Counted from the first letter of the stretch, positions 1 through 12,400 are shown. The stretch is 47,514 nt of DNA from Ciona intestinalis (GCF_000224145.3 NW_004191417.1:1-47514), one strand, 5' to 3'. Translations and numbers: made by a program. Notes: generated from the sequence alone by a model not told the origin.

Positions 1-598
1 AGCCGATCTCATTATTGACGAAGATGATCGAAACTAATGAAGTGTCGGGTTGAAACGATTCCTCGAGGACTTTCAGATCAACGATGCCGTTTGGCTTGAC
101 GGGGAGGTAAGTTACTTTGAACCCCTCGTTCTCGAGCGCTCGGCATGAATCAAGGACACATTTATGTTCGATCTGTGTCGTGATTATGTGTTTCTTCTTC
201 TGTGAGTAAAATCTTCCAACCCCCTTCACTGCGAGGTTGTTCGACTCTGTGGCGCCACTAGTGAAGATGATTTCACGAGGATCAGCATTGATGACGTCAG
301 CAACTTGTTGCCTAGCAACTTCAACCGCATCTTCCGCCTGCCATCCGTATGCATGTGTCCTGCTGTGTGGGTTGCCGTAATAACTAACGTAGTAACTCAT
401 CACTTTGTCCAATACTCTAGGGTCAAGGGGGGTGGTGGCTTGTGCATCCATGTACAAAGGTCGAAGCTTTTCGTTCCATTCTGTGTGGCCTTTGTCTATA
501 GTTGCCTGCGCGACGCTGCGCTCTTTATGACGTAACAAACTAGTTGAAAAACTTCGAGATCGAACGACTGAAATAACTTTTTGCGATGATCGAATCAT
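1..598 (-). CDS. NFS1: Cysteine desulfurase, mitochondrial (NFS1), N-terminal part, cut by window edge
   Basis: About 199 uninterrupted codons read from an ATG at 598 to the window edge, so this is the N-terminal half of a roughly 450-residue PLP enzyme. NFS1 removes sulfur from cysteine for Fe-S cluster assembly and tRNA thiolation in the mitochondrial matrix. Seen: a basic, Ser/Arg-rich start ([17 protein letters not shown]) typical of a mitochondrial presequence, then hallmark family blocks [58 protein letters not shown] and SLVSI..VNNEIG. The PLP-binding lysine and the catalytic cysteine loop lie beyond the left edge. No intron occurs in the visible part, unlike every other multi-exon gene here. 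It is head-to-head with the acyl-CoA oxidase gene, 336 bp apart. The family call is very secure by motif reading. Confidence 0.97.
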   Translation of the reverse strand, partial: MIRSSQKVISVVRSRSFSTSLLRHKERSVAQATIDKGHTEWNEKLRPLYMDAQATTPLDPRVLDKVMSYYVSYYGNPHSRTHAYGWQAEDAVEVARQQVADVINADPREIIFTSGATESNNLAVKGVGRFYSQKKKHIITTQIEHKCVLDSCRALENEGFKVTYLPVKPNGIVDLKVLEESFQPDTSLVSIIFVNNEIG

Positions 599-934
599 TT
601 TAGTTTTGCTGCGAACTTTTAACTCATGTGGTTTTGTTTTGAGAAATATATAATATTGTATTTCTATGATTGAACAGCTGGATTTAGCAAAGGCATGAGA
701 AAATAGAAATCTTTTAATCGTGACTTATCGGGGAGTTTTGAATTGTTAAAAGTATATAATGCGCGTTTCACGTCATTTTACACGGCATAGTTGTTCCGTT
801 TTTAAAATTTTTTTATTATTTTTCATTATACTCGGTTTTATTTTAGGTTTTTGCCTAATTTATAAATCGTTGTTTTGAGTCCAAAGTTCACAAGTTAAAT
901 TGTATTGTTCAAAGTTTCCAAAGTTTGTACCAAA
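599..934. promoter_or_regulatory. Divergent intergenic region between NFS1 and acyl-CoA oxidase
   Basis: 336 bp of AT-rich DNA between two divergent start codons, so it must hold both promoters and 5' UTRs. Homopolymer T tracts lie around 800-840. I see no convincing TATA box that can be assigned to either gene, and no coding potential. Confidence 0.6.
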
Positions 935-3900
935 ATGTTCCGGGTTTTGTGCCGAAAAGTTGCTGGAAACCAAGTTTTGCAAGCCAACAAGATACACCAG
1001 AGTAAGTGATTGTGTTTCAGTTTATTATTTTGTAACTTTTTGCAACTTTCAGATGTTTCAATTATCCCAACGTCAAGTTTTATGGCCAGTGCTGCACAAC
1101 GTAATATCAACAATGCGATGCCACCAAGCCAACTCAGGTTTGTTTCTAATTTGGTAACACTAGGTATTGTTTTTAATTTTCTGCAATGGACACAGAGGTT
1201 CTAATTTTCTGCAAGGACACATAATGCCACCATTGTGGGCGTATGTGTCCTTGGGCAAGACAATTAACGTTAATTGTTCCAACCCAGTGGTCACTAACGG
1301 ATTGTCTAAATTGTCAGCCATACAAAAACAATCACCCACAAAGTTTCATCTGTTTGTTCATGCAAGGTTTTACAGGGGATCATTCAAATTTGCAAATTAC
1401 TTCCAGGTCGTCATGGAAGAGCGATGACGGGTTCGATATAAACGAACTGGCAACACTGCTGGACCACGACAATCATGAAATGCGCGACGAGTTCCGCAAG
1501 TTTGTCAGTGACCCCATCATGACCCCTAAATACAACATTCCATTGGCCGAGGAAAGAGATGTAGCGTTGAAGAGATTGAAAAGGATTTGTGATGTAAGGA
1601 TGCAATCACTACCATTGTTGTTTGGCTCCCTGCTTAAGTTTGCCTGCTTGTATTAACTGAGGAGACTTGGACCCCCAATCCCCCATGACTCTCTAATAAA
1701 ACTATGGTACTTTCAACCCCAAACACCAAATTCTCACTATACATAACTGTTGTATTGAGTTCAAAGAACCAAAAACTTTTGGTTTTGGTCCAAAATTGTT
1801 AACAGTCACAATAACAGAGTTGAAGTTTTATCATTAACCCTCCAACCCCCTTAACCCCTAACCTTCACCCCACAGGGTGGGTTCATCTCCGTCCTCGACT
1901 TTCAACACAACCCCCTACGCATATTCGCTGCCCACGAACTCGCGGCGATCATCGACCCTGCCATGTCAACCAAGATGACGGTTCAGTTCAATTTATTCGG
2001 AGGCACCGTACTTAAGCTTGGGACGGAACGACATCATGAGAAACTACTCAAAGGTAGACACGCAGCTATGTCGTTATAATGTGCCATGATGAGCCAAGAG
2101 GACACTGGCTTGATGTTTCAATCATTGTAACATTGTGTGTTTGTGTGTAAGGACTTCGTTGTCACACACGGATAAATAAGTTACATTTATTTAAATGTTT
2201 TAATAATAATTATTAATAATATGTGATATTTATGTTGAACATAATATATGATATCTATGTTGCAGGCATTGACACTTTGGACGACGTCGGTTGTTTTGGT
2301 TTAACGGAGCTTGGGTACGGGAACAACGCTGTGGAGATGGAAACCACTGCTGTCTATGATAAGGTGGGGAATACCCTCATATAGGAATATTTATAACAAA
2401 AATATTTCCAGGAAAGCAAAGAATTTATCATTAACACTCCAACGACGCTCGCTCAAAAATATTGGATCACCAACGGAGCCGTTCATGCAAAACATATCAT
2501 CGTGTTCGCTCAGGTGTGACAGATTTTTTAATTTTAGCAAATTTTGTGCTAAACCGTCTGGTGTTGTTTTAAAAGTTAGAAACTAAAACTCCTAATGTCA
2601 CATGGAGATATTATTCCCCCATTTAAAACAGGGTGACAGACAACCTGAATATTCCTAATGTTACTTATTACAAACTTAAATTAGGAAATATTTGATTTCT
2701 TAATTACATTAAACTTAAAACTGGGGGGACCCCTATCATAACATAGACATCATATTTCCCAGTTAAAAGTTGGGGACGAGGAACACGGTATCCATGGTTT
2801 CATGGTTCGTATCCGTGACGATAATATGCAAATTATGCCCCGAGTGAGGGTGGAGGACATGGGGCACAAGATGGGGCTAAACGGGGTCGATAACGCAAAG
2901 TTGTTCTTCGATAATGTGAGGGTGCCGAGGGAGAATTTGCTCAACAGGTGGGTGGGTGTGGGGTGGGCGTGGCAGGGGTGAGTGGGTGGGGCAGGGGGTT
3001 GTGGGGCTTGACGATGAGCATTTTGTTTGTTTTTGGGATACATCTAGGGCTTTGGTTTAGTGGTTAAAGTGCTTGCTTATGTTCTGTTTCAACGCCTATG
3101 GTAGATTAATATAATGTACGCACGAATGTGTTCTTGTGCAAGACACATAACAACAATTGTTCCGACCCAGTGGTCACCCCACTATGCAAGGATAAGTTGC
3201 ATTAATATGATTTCTACCCAGGTATTCCGACGTAGACGAGAGCGGAAACTTCACTACCTCGATCAAATCTAATCGCGCAAGGTTTCTCACGGTTGCCGAC
3301 CAACTGTTATCGGGTAAATATGATTTCTATGGTAACTATGGTTTATATATACCATATTTATGTTTAGGGATGGTAAATGTTACGGTTGTTTGTATGACGT
3401 CTCAACATTTGAAAAGAAAATCAGGGGTGACCTTTTTTAGCGTCCCAGTATTTACGCAAAACACATAATTTGCAACAATGTTTAACAAAATATCAAACAC
3501 TCCCCTCAAACCTCAGGTCGCATATGCATCGCTTCCATGTGTATGGGGGGAACCAAGGCAAGCCTCACAACAGCTTTACGATACGCTGCTACAAGACTAA
3601 CAGTCGGACCGCGGGGAAAGTCGGACATGGCCATCTTGTCCTACCAGGTGGGTGGTAATTTATTATTTCTTCGAGTTTAAAATGTGTTCACAGTTACAGG
3701 GAAAGATTGAAGATTTATTCACCACTGCAAAATTTAGGCTCCATAGTGTAGTCTGTGGTCTGTATTGGAAAAGTTGGGCCCTATGCTACAGGGCCCGTAC
3801 AAAGTCGGTGTTCGTAACTTTCGTCATGCAGCTTACTACAACATAGATATCTTATTTATTTATTATTTATTGATAATTATATTATTTCTACCCCAGCTCC

Positions 3901-5738
3901 AGCAAAAAGCGTTGCTCCCCCTAGTGGCTCGTACAATTGCCCTTAACCTTGGGTTGGATTACGTTAAAGATCGATGGGCGTTTCAACCACAAGATGGCAG
4001 TGAGCACGCAGAGGTCGTGACCTTGTGTTGTGTCATCAAACCTCTCGTGTCGTGGAATCTGGAGAAAGTGTCGTCCGTCACTAGGGAACGCTGTGGAGGC
4101 CAGGTGATGTCATAATGGTGTGGTGTGTGATGTCATAATGCCATTATTTGGAAATTATTATTTAAGTGTTTTGTTGCTGTCGTATCATAAGTTCCAAATA
4201 GTTTTTTGACATTTGATTATTTGTGTCCTTAAAGGACCAACATCTGCCGTACAACGAGATTATTAATATTATTTCTATGTTCACAGGGGTATTTATCGTG
4301 TAATAGATTCGGGACATTTATTGGGTTGGCGCACGCTGCTATGACGGCTGAGGGCGATAATAGTGTTTTAATGCAGGTTTGTGTTAATCTATGTGTGTAT
4401 AAAGGGGTGTCATGTTGCCAAACCTGGGGTGGCAGGGTGGGCAGGCCAACCCCCAATTTTCAACACTGTATTAATCAGTAAACATTACAAACAATAAGTT
4501 AGATTTGTTTCACAGGATTGTGTGTCTAACTATCCCTGCCTCCCCTGTGTTTATATATGTTTGGTGCCTATGACCAGATGTCATGTCTGATATGTTATAA
4601 CATTATATGATGACAAATTCATCATATACTAATTATGTTATTTCAATGTTCAGAAAGTAGCGAAAGAACGACTTGCAAAATTTAAACCAATCAAAATTGC
4701 AGTTGAAAACGAAGGTGAGTCGACAATATAAATAAAAAGTTTCAAAAAGTTGAAAATTTTCTTAACCATGTTTTCCACCAGATTTATCATCTGTTGCGTT
4801 CCTCCATTATTTGATGGTGAGTCGTGAGAATTTAAAATTCTTTGAACTCGGTATGAAGCTGAGGGATGCCGGGAAAGATGGTTTGTTCGATGAATGGATG
4901 TTGAGGGGGAGCGATCTCGTGCAGGTGGGTTGGGGGTTTGTTTTATAAATGGATGTTTGGGGTGGCTTGATTGGTTGTGGTTCTATAAGCAGCCACCCTT
5001 TTATTTGACACTCAAGTACTTTTTACCCGCAGCGTGTTTTAACGACTCTTTTGTTATTAGTTCCCTTCTCTACGTTGTTTTAATTAATTTATTAAATTAA
5101 AACTTATCGTGTTTAGTTTTACGCTTAAATCAACTAATCCTAACTATGACATCACAGAGCTCGGCTGTTGCGTTCGGAGAACGAGTTGTCAGCGAAAAAT
5201 TTGCCGAGGTCATCGCTAAGACGGACGGGCCAGTGAAACGCTTACTCAGCATGACTCAACACCTTTACTTGATCGACGCCGTGCAGAGGGACTTGGGGTA
5301 TTTTGTGTCCGAAGAAATATTGACCAAAGAAGGGGCGCGTGAGGTGGGGATAGATATAATATTAACAGGATGTAAATATAGAAATAATATAATTGAGATG
5401 TGAAAATAAAAATAGTATATCTAGGTAAGTTAAGAGTCATTCTATGATTTTTGAATTCTTATTTCATTTAAAATATTTATTTTTCAGAAATATTATGCAC
5501 AAGTTGGAAAAACCATTTATTTTTACACAGATTATCATAGTTTATAAAACATTACAAACACAATATAATTAATATATTCACACAGATAAACAACGTATGT
5601 GCGTCCCTATGTGAACAACTGTCCCCGTACTCACTACAGATTTGCGATGCCTTCAAAATAACCGACGAAATGTTGTCGGCTCCGATAGGTAGAGATTGGG
5701 TCGAATACAACGTAACCGACAACCAGGGGGAGGTTTAA
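935..5738 (+). CDS. Acyl-CoA oxidase, plant ACX2/ACX3-like lineage, 15 exons
   Basis: FAD-dependent oxidase for the first step of fatty acyl-CoA beta-oxidation, giving trans-2-enoyl-CoA and H2O2. Exons: 935-1001, 1053-1137, 1407-1593, 1876-2053, 2266-2363, 2412-2513, 2763-2947, 3222-3313, 3517-3647, 3897-4103, 4287-4376, 4654-4714, 4782-4924, 5158-5343, 5586-5738; 654 residues. Landmarks in order: [13 protein letters not shown], the flavin-domain stretch [51 protein letters not shown], and [11 protein letters not shown] holding the expected catalytic Glu. The C-terminal region [13 protein letters not shown] resembles plant long-chain ACX rather than animal ACOX1. Odd: the protein ends in GEV, not an SKL-type PTS1, and I see no clear PTS2. 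The start [16 protein letters not shown] is basic and could be a mitochondrial presequence. Three introns carry dispersed repeats. The family call is secure; location is open. Confidence 0.9.
1224..1360 (+). repeat. SINE-like element copy, acyl-CoA oxidase intron 2
   Basis: Shares the body GTGGGCGTATGTGTCCTTGG, CAACCCAGTGGTCACTAA and AACAATCACCCACAAAGTT with at least a dozen other copies in the window. The tRNA-like head seen in other copies is missing or eroded. Confidence 0.85.
3045..3205 (+). repeat. SINE-like element copy, acyl-CoA oxidase intron 7
   Basis: The head TGGTTTAGTGGTTAAAGTGC looks like a tRNA-type A-box region. It is followed by a diverged body with CCAGTGGTCACC. Confidence 0.75.
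4400..4565 (-). repeat. Repeat family C copy, acyl-CoA oxidase intron 11
   Basis: Contains ACCTGGGGTGGCAGGGTGGG, AGTAAACATTACAAACAATA and ACAGGATTGTGTGTCTAACT. The same blocks occur in reverse order and strand at 35120-35265 and, more diverged, at 37930-38075. Confidence 0.82.
4985..5110 (+). repeat. Repeat family B copy, acyl-CoA oxidase intron 13
   Basis: Family B core is TTTTTACCCGCAGCGTGTTT, then AACGACT..CGTTTTGCTGCTA, TTCTCTTCGTTGTTTTAATT and AATTTGATCTTCGCTATCG. This copy ends early in AATTTATTAAATT. No coding capacity; probably a short non-autonomous element. Confidence 0.75.
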
Positions 5739-5747
5739 TTGAAATAA

Positions 5748-5753
5748 TTTATT
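5748..5753 (-). terminator. AATAAA poly(A) signal candidate for OSGEPL1
   Basis: TTTATT on the plus strand reads AATAAA on the minus strand, 127 nt past the OSGEPL1 stop and only 10 nt beyond the convergent acyl-CoA oxidase stop. The two 3' UTRs therefore probably overlap. Inference from position. Confidence 0.45.
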
Positions 5754-5879
5754 TTCGGAAGTTTAACTTTTCGATGAGTCGTTGTTGTTATTTTTTCCCC
5801 GAGTCGACACCTGTGATGTCATTAATTACAAGAGTTATATTTATGATGTCATAATAGAATATTGATGACATCGTAACGC

Positions 5880-8093
5880 TTACTTTGGTTCGTATCTTTC
5901 GTTGTAGGGGTGAGGGGAAATTCCCTTACCCCGCTTCAAATATTCCATTCCCGTCCTGAGGAAAAGTTGATGCGAGTAATTTAACTGCGTTTTTCAATTA
6001 AACTATATTTTAAGAATGCAAAACAAGCATATTATGTTCAAAAAGAAAAGTGAAAGGTTTTAACTTTTTTTCTGGGTTTCTGTTTAAAACCAAGTGTAGA
6101 AAACTGAGTGTAATTGAAACTTACAGTGTTGCCAAATGTGAAACTTACCAAGCGATCATGACCCCATTATCGACACACAATGGTAATGGTGGACAAACTA
6201 TTGTTATGTTTGTGATGTCACAAAGACGAGACAATGCATTTCGAAGATACGAGTTGCAAACCACCCCCCCTGCTACTACCTGTAATAATGGGGGTTGTGA
6301 TGTCATCATTTGTGATGTCATATACTGTGATGTCATAGATTGTGATGTCATAGTTACCAATGTCGGGGATTCCTGATTCAATTTATCACGACTCATCAAA
6401 ATCGCTCGATGAACTCGGCTTAAAATATGCTGAGTCATGGTGTGTTGGAACGAGGCGGCGATGTCGGCATATTTCACTGGAATTTTATGCAATTGTTATG
6501 TCATAATAAAAGATAATTACAATTATGATGTCACACCCCCTGGTTCTGGTTGGTCGATCACGCGTAACGTCTGCGTCTGTAACCCGCTGAACGAGAAGTC
6601 TAACACTCGAGGGCTTTGACGGAGAGGAGTCGTGAGTTTGACCTTTGACCTGGAGGTAAGGTCAATTAATTAACGAGATTGGTTATTGCGGCGTGTGATC
6701 CTGTTCATGTTTAAAATAAAGATATTTAAATGTACAAAGGTGGAATTTTTCATACGCCACAAACTTAACCCACCGATCCCCCTCACAAGCGAGCCTCTCA
6801 ACGTCACCCCCATTCCAAAGTCGCTCATGCGTGTCGGGGCGATCAAGCTTGACTTGTAACGCTCGAGCAACTTTATCAAACACTGCCCCCGGTGGTTCGT
6901 CAATGGCTTCCCCGAGAATCTGATGATTACCTGGAAGTTTGGATGAACTTTGTGGATGAAAGTAAGTCATTTATCTTAAAGTTGTGACAACTGATTTACT
7001 GTACGGACAATTTGGACAACCCATTAGTGACCACTGGGTTGGAGCATTTTAAGTGTCTTGCACAAGGATACATACGCCCACAATCGTAGCATCAAGTCTT
7101 GAACCCATTATTTCTTAACAACACGTTACTACTTTAAAATTTTAAATGCGCCGAAACAAATCGGCTTTATGTCGATATTAAATCCCATCATACCTAGGTC
7201 ATGTGTTATGGTTATTATACAATGCCCTCCAGTGGCGAGAAGTCCGAGGAACGGAAAGTTAACTTCGTTGTTCATTCGTGCAGTGAGCAAGTGCGCCTCC
7301 ATGTGGTGAACTGGGATGAAACGGAGGCTGGAACGAGATATTGGTTATTATGACATCTATGTTACACTGACCAGATCATTTCAAATATGTTGTTTACGTA
7401 AAGAGGATTGTGTCCGACTATCGTTGTATTAATCATATATACACCAGGCACCTCCAACAGACATAACAACATTCACCTGTGTCGTTCAACGATCATCTTC
7501 GTAAACTCCAATCCTCGCTTCAAACAAAATGGATTCCCAGGTCGAGTTGCCGTGGCGACCGCATCTAAGTCCTTTGTTTATCAACAATTACCCTTGTGAT
7601 GTCATTATGTAAACAATGGTTACCTGATAACGGATCCCCGCTTGTTGTAATACAGCTTCTACCACACGAGGGAGATTGTCGCGATGGAGCAACTCAGCGA
7701 TTCTCGGATCGACCCCTCCTGCTCTGTGATGTCATAAACCAACATTAATTAAATTACAAAACTTATTCATCACACAATAATGACTTAATTATGACGTCAT
7801 ATGAATTACTATGTATGTAACTTTGTAGATGATTGTATTTTTCATTAACATTATGACATCATACTTGACGTGTGCTTTAGTTTGCGTAGCGATCGCTTCC
7901 CCGTGTATTGTTGCGTCACAATCAACAATGGCGGCTCCTGTGTCGTCGAATGTTGACTCGATGCCGAGGACGAAACGACTTCGCGATGATGTCTACGGTT
8001 AAGTGGGATTACAACGGGTGGTTTTATTTTAAGGAATAATCAAAACAATCGACTTACAACAATACAACTTCGAAGCGTCCGTCGTAACAGCAT
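5880..8093 (-). CDS. OSGEPL1: tRNA N6-adenosine threonylcarbamoyltransferase, mitochondrial (OSGEPL1), 10 exons
   Basis: Kae1/TsaD/Qri7-family enzyme that puts threonylcarbamoyl on A37 of ANN-reading mitochondrial tRNAs. Exons in transcript order: 8093-8058, 7992-7865, 7723-7624, 7571-7477, 7327-7194, 6930-6774, 6649-6537, 6476-6358, 6279-6149, 5955-5880; 362 residues. Seen: a short first exon (MLLRRTLRSCIV) giving a basic presequence, then FVLGIESTFDDTGAA (Phe where many relatives have Cys), metal-binding PVHHMEAHLL, LLATGGHCII, AIDEPPGAVFDKVARAL, LDFSFSGLQT, YADIAASFQHTM, CVDNGVMIAW, and the terminal RYEPK-stop typical of the human protein. Intron 8 (6280-6357) is 78 nt, frame-open, and made of four TGACATCA repeats. 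The gene is tail-to-tail with the oxidase gene (141 bp) and head-to-head with RB1CC1. Confidence 0.95.
6280..6357 (-). repeat. Intron 8 of OSGEPL1 built from four ATGACATCACA repeats
   Basis: The whole 78-nt intron is GTAACT, four copies of an 11-mer (ATGACATCACA) spaced by 4 nt, then a short tail ending TTACAG. Its length is a multiple of three with no stop in the OSGEPL1 frame, so retention would insert 26 residues containing four MTSQ units just before the conserved VVAGGVVCN. Confidence 0.9.
6985..7125 (-). repeat. SINE-like element copy, OSGEPL1 intron 5
   Basis: The reverse complement carries GTGGGCGTATGTATCCTTGTG and CCAACCCAGTGGTCACTAAT. Inserted in the transcribed orientation of OSGEPL1. 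Confidence 0.82.
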
Positions 8094-9396
8094 AGTGACG
8101 TCATAAAGGGGGTTGTTCTGCTTTGTTTTGATAGACATGTGCTCGCTATAAACATCTTATAATATTCTAAAAATTGGGGAGCGAGAACCAAGGTGTTCGG
8201 AAATCTATTCCGAATAATTTGGTTCTGGAATCTTTTACCGCGTTTTACTATTTTCCCAGATTTTGACGTAATATTCTGAATTTTAGAACAAAGGAGAATA
8301 TGTGTCCAACTATTGCATCACGTATTATCCACTATGACGTCACACAGAACAACAATGAAGTATCTGTAAGTTGAACTTGTTGAGTTCATTGTGACGTCAC
8401 GATCTAGAAACCTTGTTGGTATGTTATGTCACAATGCAATGTTTGATTAGTCATTGTCGTGCAAATAATAGTTCACTATGACGCCATAATAGGCAACCAA
8501 TCAGCTGTTATTAACGCTTGAGCGAACACAGTGTCAATAGTAATTTTACTTGTTCTTTGTTATTATTGTTGTTGTAGCTATTATGCAAGTAACATATAAT
8601 ACAACTTATTTATCTCTTTGAATACGATAGCGAAGATAAAAAGGTTAAATTAATTAAAACAACAAAGAGAAGGAAGTTAGCTGCGAAACGACAGTCGTTA
8701 AAACTCGCTATGGACAAAAGTTTTATTTGTGAAATCGAAAGCGTGGCTGTTGCGCCTATATATAGGGTTTCTGTTGTTATAAAAAGGGGGTAGGAGACAT
8801 TATATATAAATATATTTATAAAGCATAAGGTATGGGGTAACCTATGTAACACCGGACGTTTGGGCGTTGGCTTAATATGGTAATACGGCTGGTGATGTCA
8901 TTAGTGACGTCATGAGGTTTCGAGGTTTGAGTAAGTTAACGTTTAAAGTTATTTCAATGAAATATATAAGAAGTTGTTTAAAGGGAATTAAAAGTTTTAG
9001 ATATATTGTATTTAGAATTTAAGTTAAAATATTTTGTTTGTTCTAGAGTTGCAAGTTTGATTGTAATATTGTGATGTCATAATGTATATTATGATGTTTA
9101 ATAGCAATAGTGTTCATTGTTATTTAGATAATCCCATATTATTGCATCATAATCATGTTTATCGTCGTATTATGATGTAATAAACAACACACTTCCTCTC
9201 TCTCTGTGATGTCACAAAACAATAACAATGACTACATTGTTGTTGTGTTTGTGACATCATAATCATATTTCATTCACAGGTTATAATATTATAAGTTTTC
9301 TATATTGTTATATATGTTTTCTATGTTCACAGGTTGTTATATATGTTTTCTATGTTGACCCTATAATAAGCACTTTGCCTCCACCGTGTGGATGAA
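8094..9396. promoter_or_regulatory. Divergent intergenic region OSGEPL1 / RB1CC1
   Basis: 1.3 kb between two start codons. It holds intact TGACGTCA (CRE-like) sites near 8096, 8336, 8391 and 8903 (plus gacgccat near 8480), decayed copies near 9070 and 9205, and a copy of repeat family B on the minus strand at 8600-8800. No ORF here looks real. Confidence 0.6.
8600..8800 (-). repeat. Repeat family B copy upstream of OSGEPL1
   Basis: The plus strand reads AATACGATAGCGAAGATAAA, TTAATTAAAACAACAAAGAG and ACGACAGTCGTTAAAACTCG, the reverse complement of the family core. Confidence 0.75.
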
Positions 9397-9400
9397 ATGA
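9392..9400 (+). promoter_or_regulatory. Minimal uORF overlapping the RB1CC1 start
   Basis: The sequence GATGAAATGAG holds a two-codon uORF (ATG AAA TGA) whose stop overlaps the RB1CC1 ATG at 9397. If it is in the 5' UTR it could permit termination-reinitiation or leaky scanning. The RB1CC1 start is fixed by the family N-terminus LHVFLVN right after it. Confidence 0.5.
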
Positions 9401-12400
9401 GTCTCCATGTTTTCCTCGTTAATCGAGGTCACATGACCAATCTTGATGTTGATTGGGCAATGAAAAGGTATTGTGATGTCATAATTGACTTTATCTATTT
9501 GTTTCTACAAATGTTTTTTATTTGACACTTTTATTCAAGTAGTTTTTACCAATAACGTTTCACCAACTGTCGTTTTGCTGCTAATTTCCTTCTCTTCGTT
9601 GTTTTAATTAATTTGATCTTTACTAGCGTATATGAAGATATTTACACTGTGTTTGTTTTTTATTCACCGGTTGCTCCAACAGAGTCTCGGACTTGAAGCG
9701 AGCCGTCTCGACCAAGTTCGATGTGAAGCCCGAGAAACAGGTTCGTTGTTTCTATGTTCGTTCAAAAGTGTACAGCGTTGTGTACAATGGTTAACGAGTT
9801 CCAGTCTCGACGCTGCTACCATTGTGGGCGTATGTGTCATTGGGCAAGACAACGGCAATTGCTCCAACCCAGTGGTCACTAATGGGTTGTCCAAATTATC
9901 AGCGATACAGAAACAATCACCCACAAAGTTACATACGTGGTAACGAGGTGTATGAAACAGAACACCCGTGTTAAATAAGTTACATTTATTCTTCAGTATT
10001 ATTGCATTTTATTATGACATCACAATCATTATGACATCACAGGTGATGCTAACAAGCGGGGGTCAGGTGCTAGACGACGAGCAGAAGGTATGTTCGTACC
10101 CCGTTGGTACGGAATCCAACCCCATATATTTATTCAATAAATCTATGATGGAACAATCGGCATTATTGAGCAACAAAACTATTGTTAAATCAGGTGAACG
10201 AACCATTGTTACATTATTATGATGAGGGTTGTTTGTCTGCTAGGTGTATCGACCACGCATTTTTCTTTTTATTAAATATAAATATATTTCTAATCGTTTT
10301 GTCATTTTACATTTTTCCTAAATTTTCCTTCTTCAATCAAGAAGGCAACTAATACTAATAGTCTGTCCCCATTCCCCTAATGTTACATGGAGTTTCCTGA
10401 CTCATCTGGTGTAAAAACCCTCGTTAAAATACAACATTAAAATAAAATTAAAATTTTTACTAAAAATCCAAAATGTATTTAATTAATATTATGTTGTATT
10501 ATGCGTGATTGTAAAAGTAACAAATAATATGATTTCTATGACACCCAACACCTTACCATGCTTATACCATGCCCCCCAGGTTTTGACAAAGAGATCCACA
10601 ATTCACTTCACCTTCCCGTATGTTACGGCACATTACACTCGCGTACACAACTTGCGATGCAAATACACGAGGAAACACGCCACCAAGTGGCCACTATGGA
10701 AACTTTGGTAGCGGACGAGCATCTTATGTTTCAGGTAACGGGGGATTACCCATGTTTGTTGACTGTACTAACTCGGACATAATTATTTTACGACAATATT
10801 TTGTTCATGAATGCGTGTAGTTGTTTAAAATCACAATGAAATATATTTTAACAAATGATATTTACTTAAAAAACAGGTTTGGTCAATTGTGTAATTAGTT
10901 GACTTGCATGATCCAAATTATGGCGAACATGACTTCATAATCATACACTTTATACATTATGACATCACAGGGATGGCAAGCAGCCGTATCAAACCTCCAC
11001 GTCTCATTGGTCGATTTCAAACAAAGGTTATCGTCCATGCGTGACCAGTGTTCGCTCATGCTTAGTAAATCAACCAATCACATTGAAGTATTGAACGGGT
11101 AATAATGTGTGAAAAAGTAATAACATTTTTATTTAGTGTTTTATATTTAAAATTTATTATTGGATTATTTTTGTAATAAATTAACCTTTTTTATTTTATT
11201 TTTTATGAAATTTTTCAGTTTTGAGGAAGTTTTAGAAATGCTGAGTCGCATTCCTGTTGTTGAGTCGTTGTTGAAAAGTGATGAGTCATCGGGAGTGACT
11301 TTGCTTGAATGGATCGAGGGGAAATCCCCAGGTGTAAAAATCGCCGACCTCATCGAAGATTGCCGACAACGAGTCTCGCAGTTAACGACAGGTTAGCGAC
11401 ATCAAGTGTCTCAACATAGATATCTTATTCCTATATATAATTGGGCGACATCAATGTTTTATCAACTTAACCTCAGATTTAATTAGGATTTTGAAAACTA
11501 TTGTAATTATGGAGTTGGACCACTAGGTAGCTTGTAGATATATTATATTTAACTATTGGGTGGAATATAACGGGATATGAATGTTTGTCAACATCTTGGC
11601 TACTTGGTGCTTTATGCTGCTACCAGGTGAATATAATTATGTGTAAGTATGAGTATACACCCCGCCAACCACAGACGAACTATATAAGTATGTTTGATAA
11701 ATATCATCCAGACAAACTATCGGCCCTCCTCCTCGAGTGCGACAAAGTAACGACCCAAGCCACCAATCCTAGGATGCGGGAAATATCGGGTATTGTCGAC
11801 CGATTGGCTGCGTTGGATCATGTGATCAACGCTGCTAGGCAACAAGTAGCGGAACAACGAGGAATTGCTCAGGTTTGGATTCATTTTTAAATTTAAAAGA
11901 GAAGTTTATTTTATTTATGATGTTAAACTAAGGCCAATGTTTTATCTGTGATTTGTGTCACAACAGTTAAGCCACTAAATCAGAGGTTACGGGGTTCGTG
12001 GCTCAATGTTGCTACTGTGAGCTTATGATAAAACCTGATGGAATAAAACAAACACGTTTGTGCACTCGGTTGTTATGACTTTTGTTACTTTATGACATCA
12101 CACAGGGGTTTGTGAAGAACCAGGACACAGCTCGCGACTTACAAGAGGGTTCAATGAACCGCGACACTTTACGTACGTTATGTGAAAGTCATGTGACCCA
12201 ACTTCAAATCATGCGCGACAATGAGTCAGCAACGAGAGAAGCTCTTATTAAGTGTGACTCGGCAAAAAGTGAACTTGCACAAAACCTTCACACTAGATTA
12301 AGGTTGGTGGCCATCTATGTATCTATGTATGTGTGTATGGGTGTATGGGGGTGTATTTATATCTGTATGATGATTATATGGTGGGGGTTATATACGCTAA

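Noticed and set aside
6145..6492. 115-codon minus-strand open frame with four MTSQ units as one exon
   Set aside because: Family alignment by eye shows two OSGEPL1 exons joined across a spliced 78-nt repeat intron; the MTSQ block is intron.
11674..11687. Possible 13-nt RB1CC1 micro-exon (acceptor CCACAG, donor GTATGT)
   Set aside because: Joining exon 6 directly to the acceptor at 11710-11711 keeps frame and family sequence; including the micro-exon breaks the frame.
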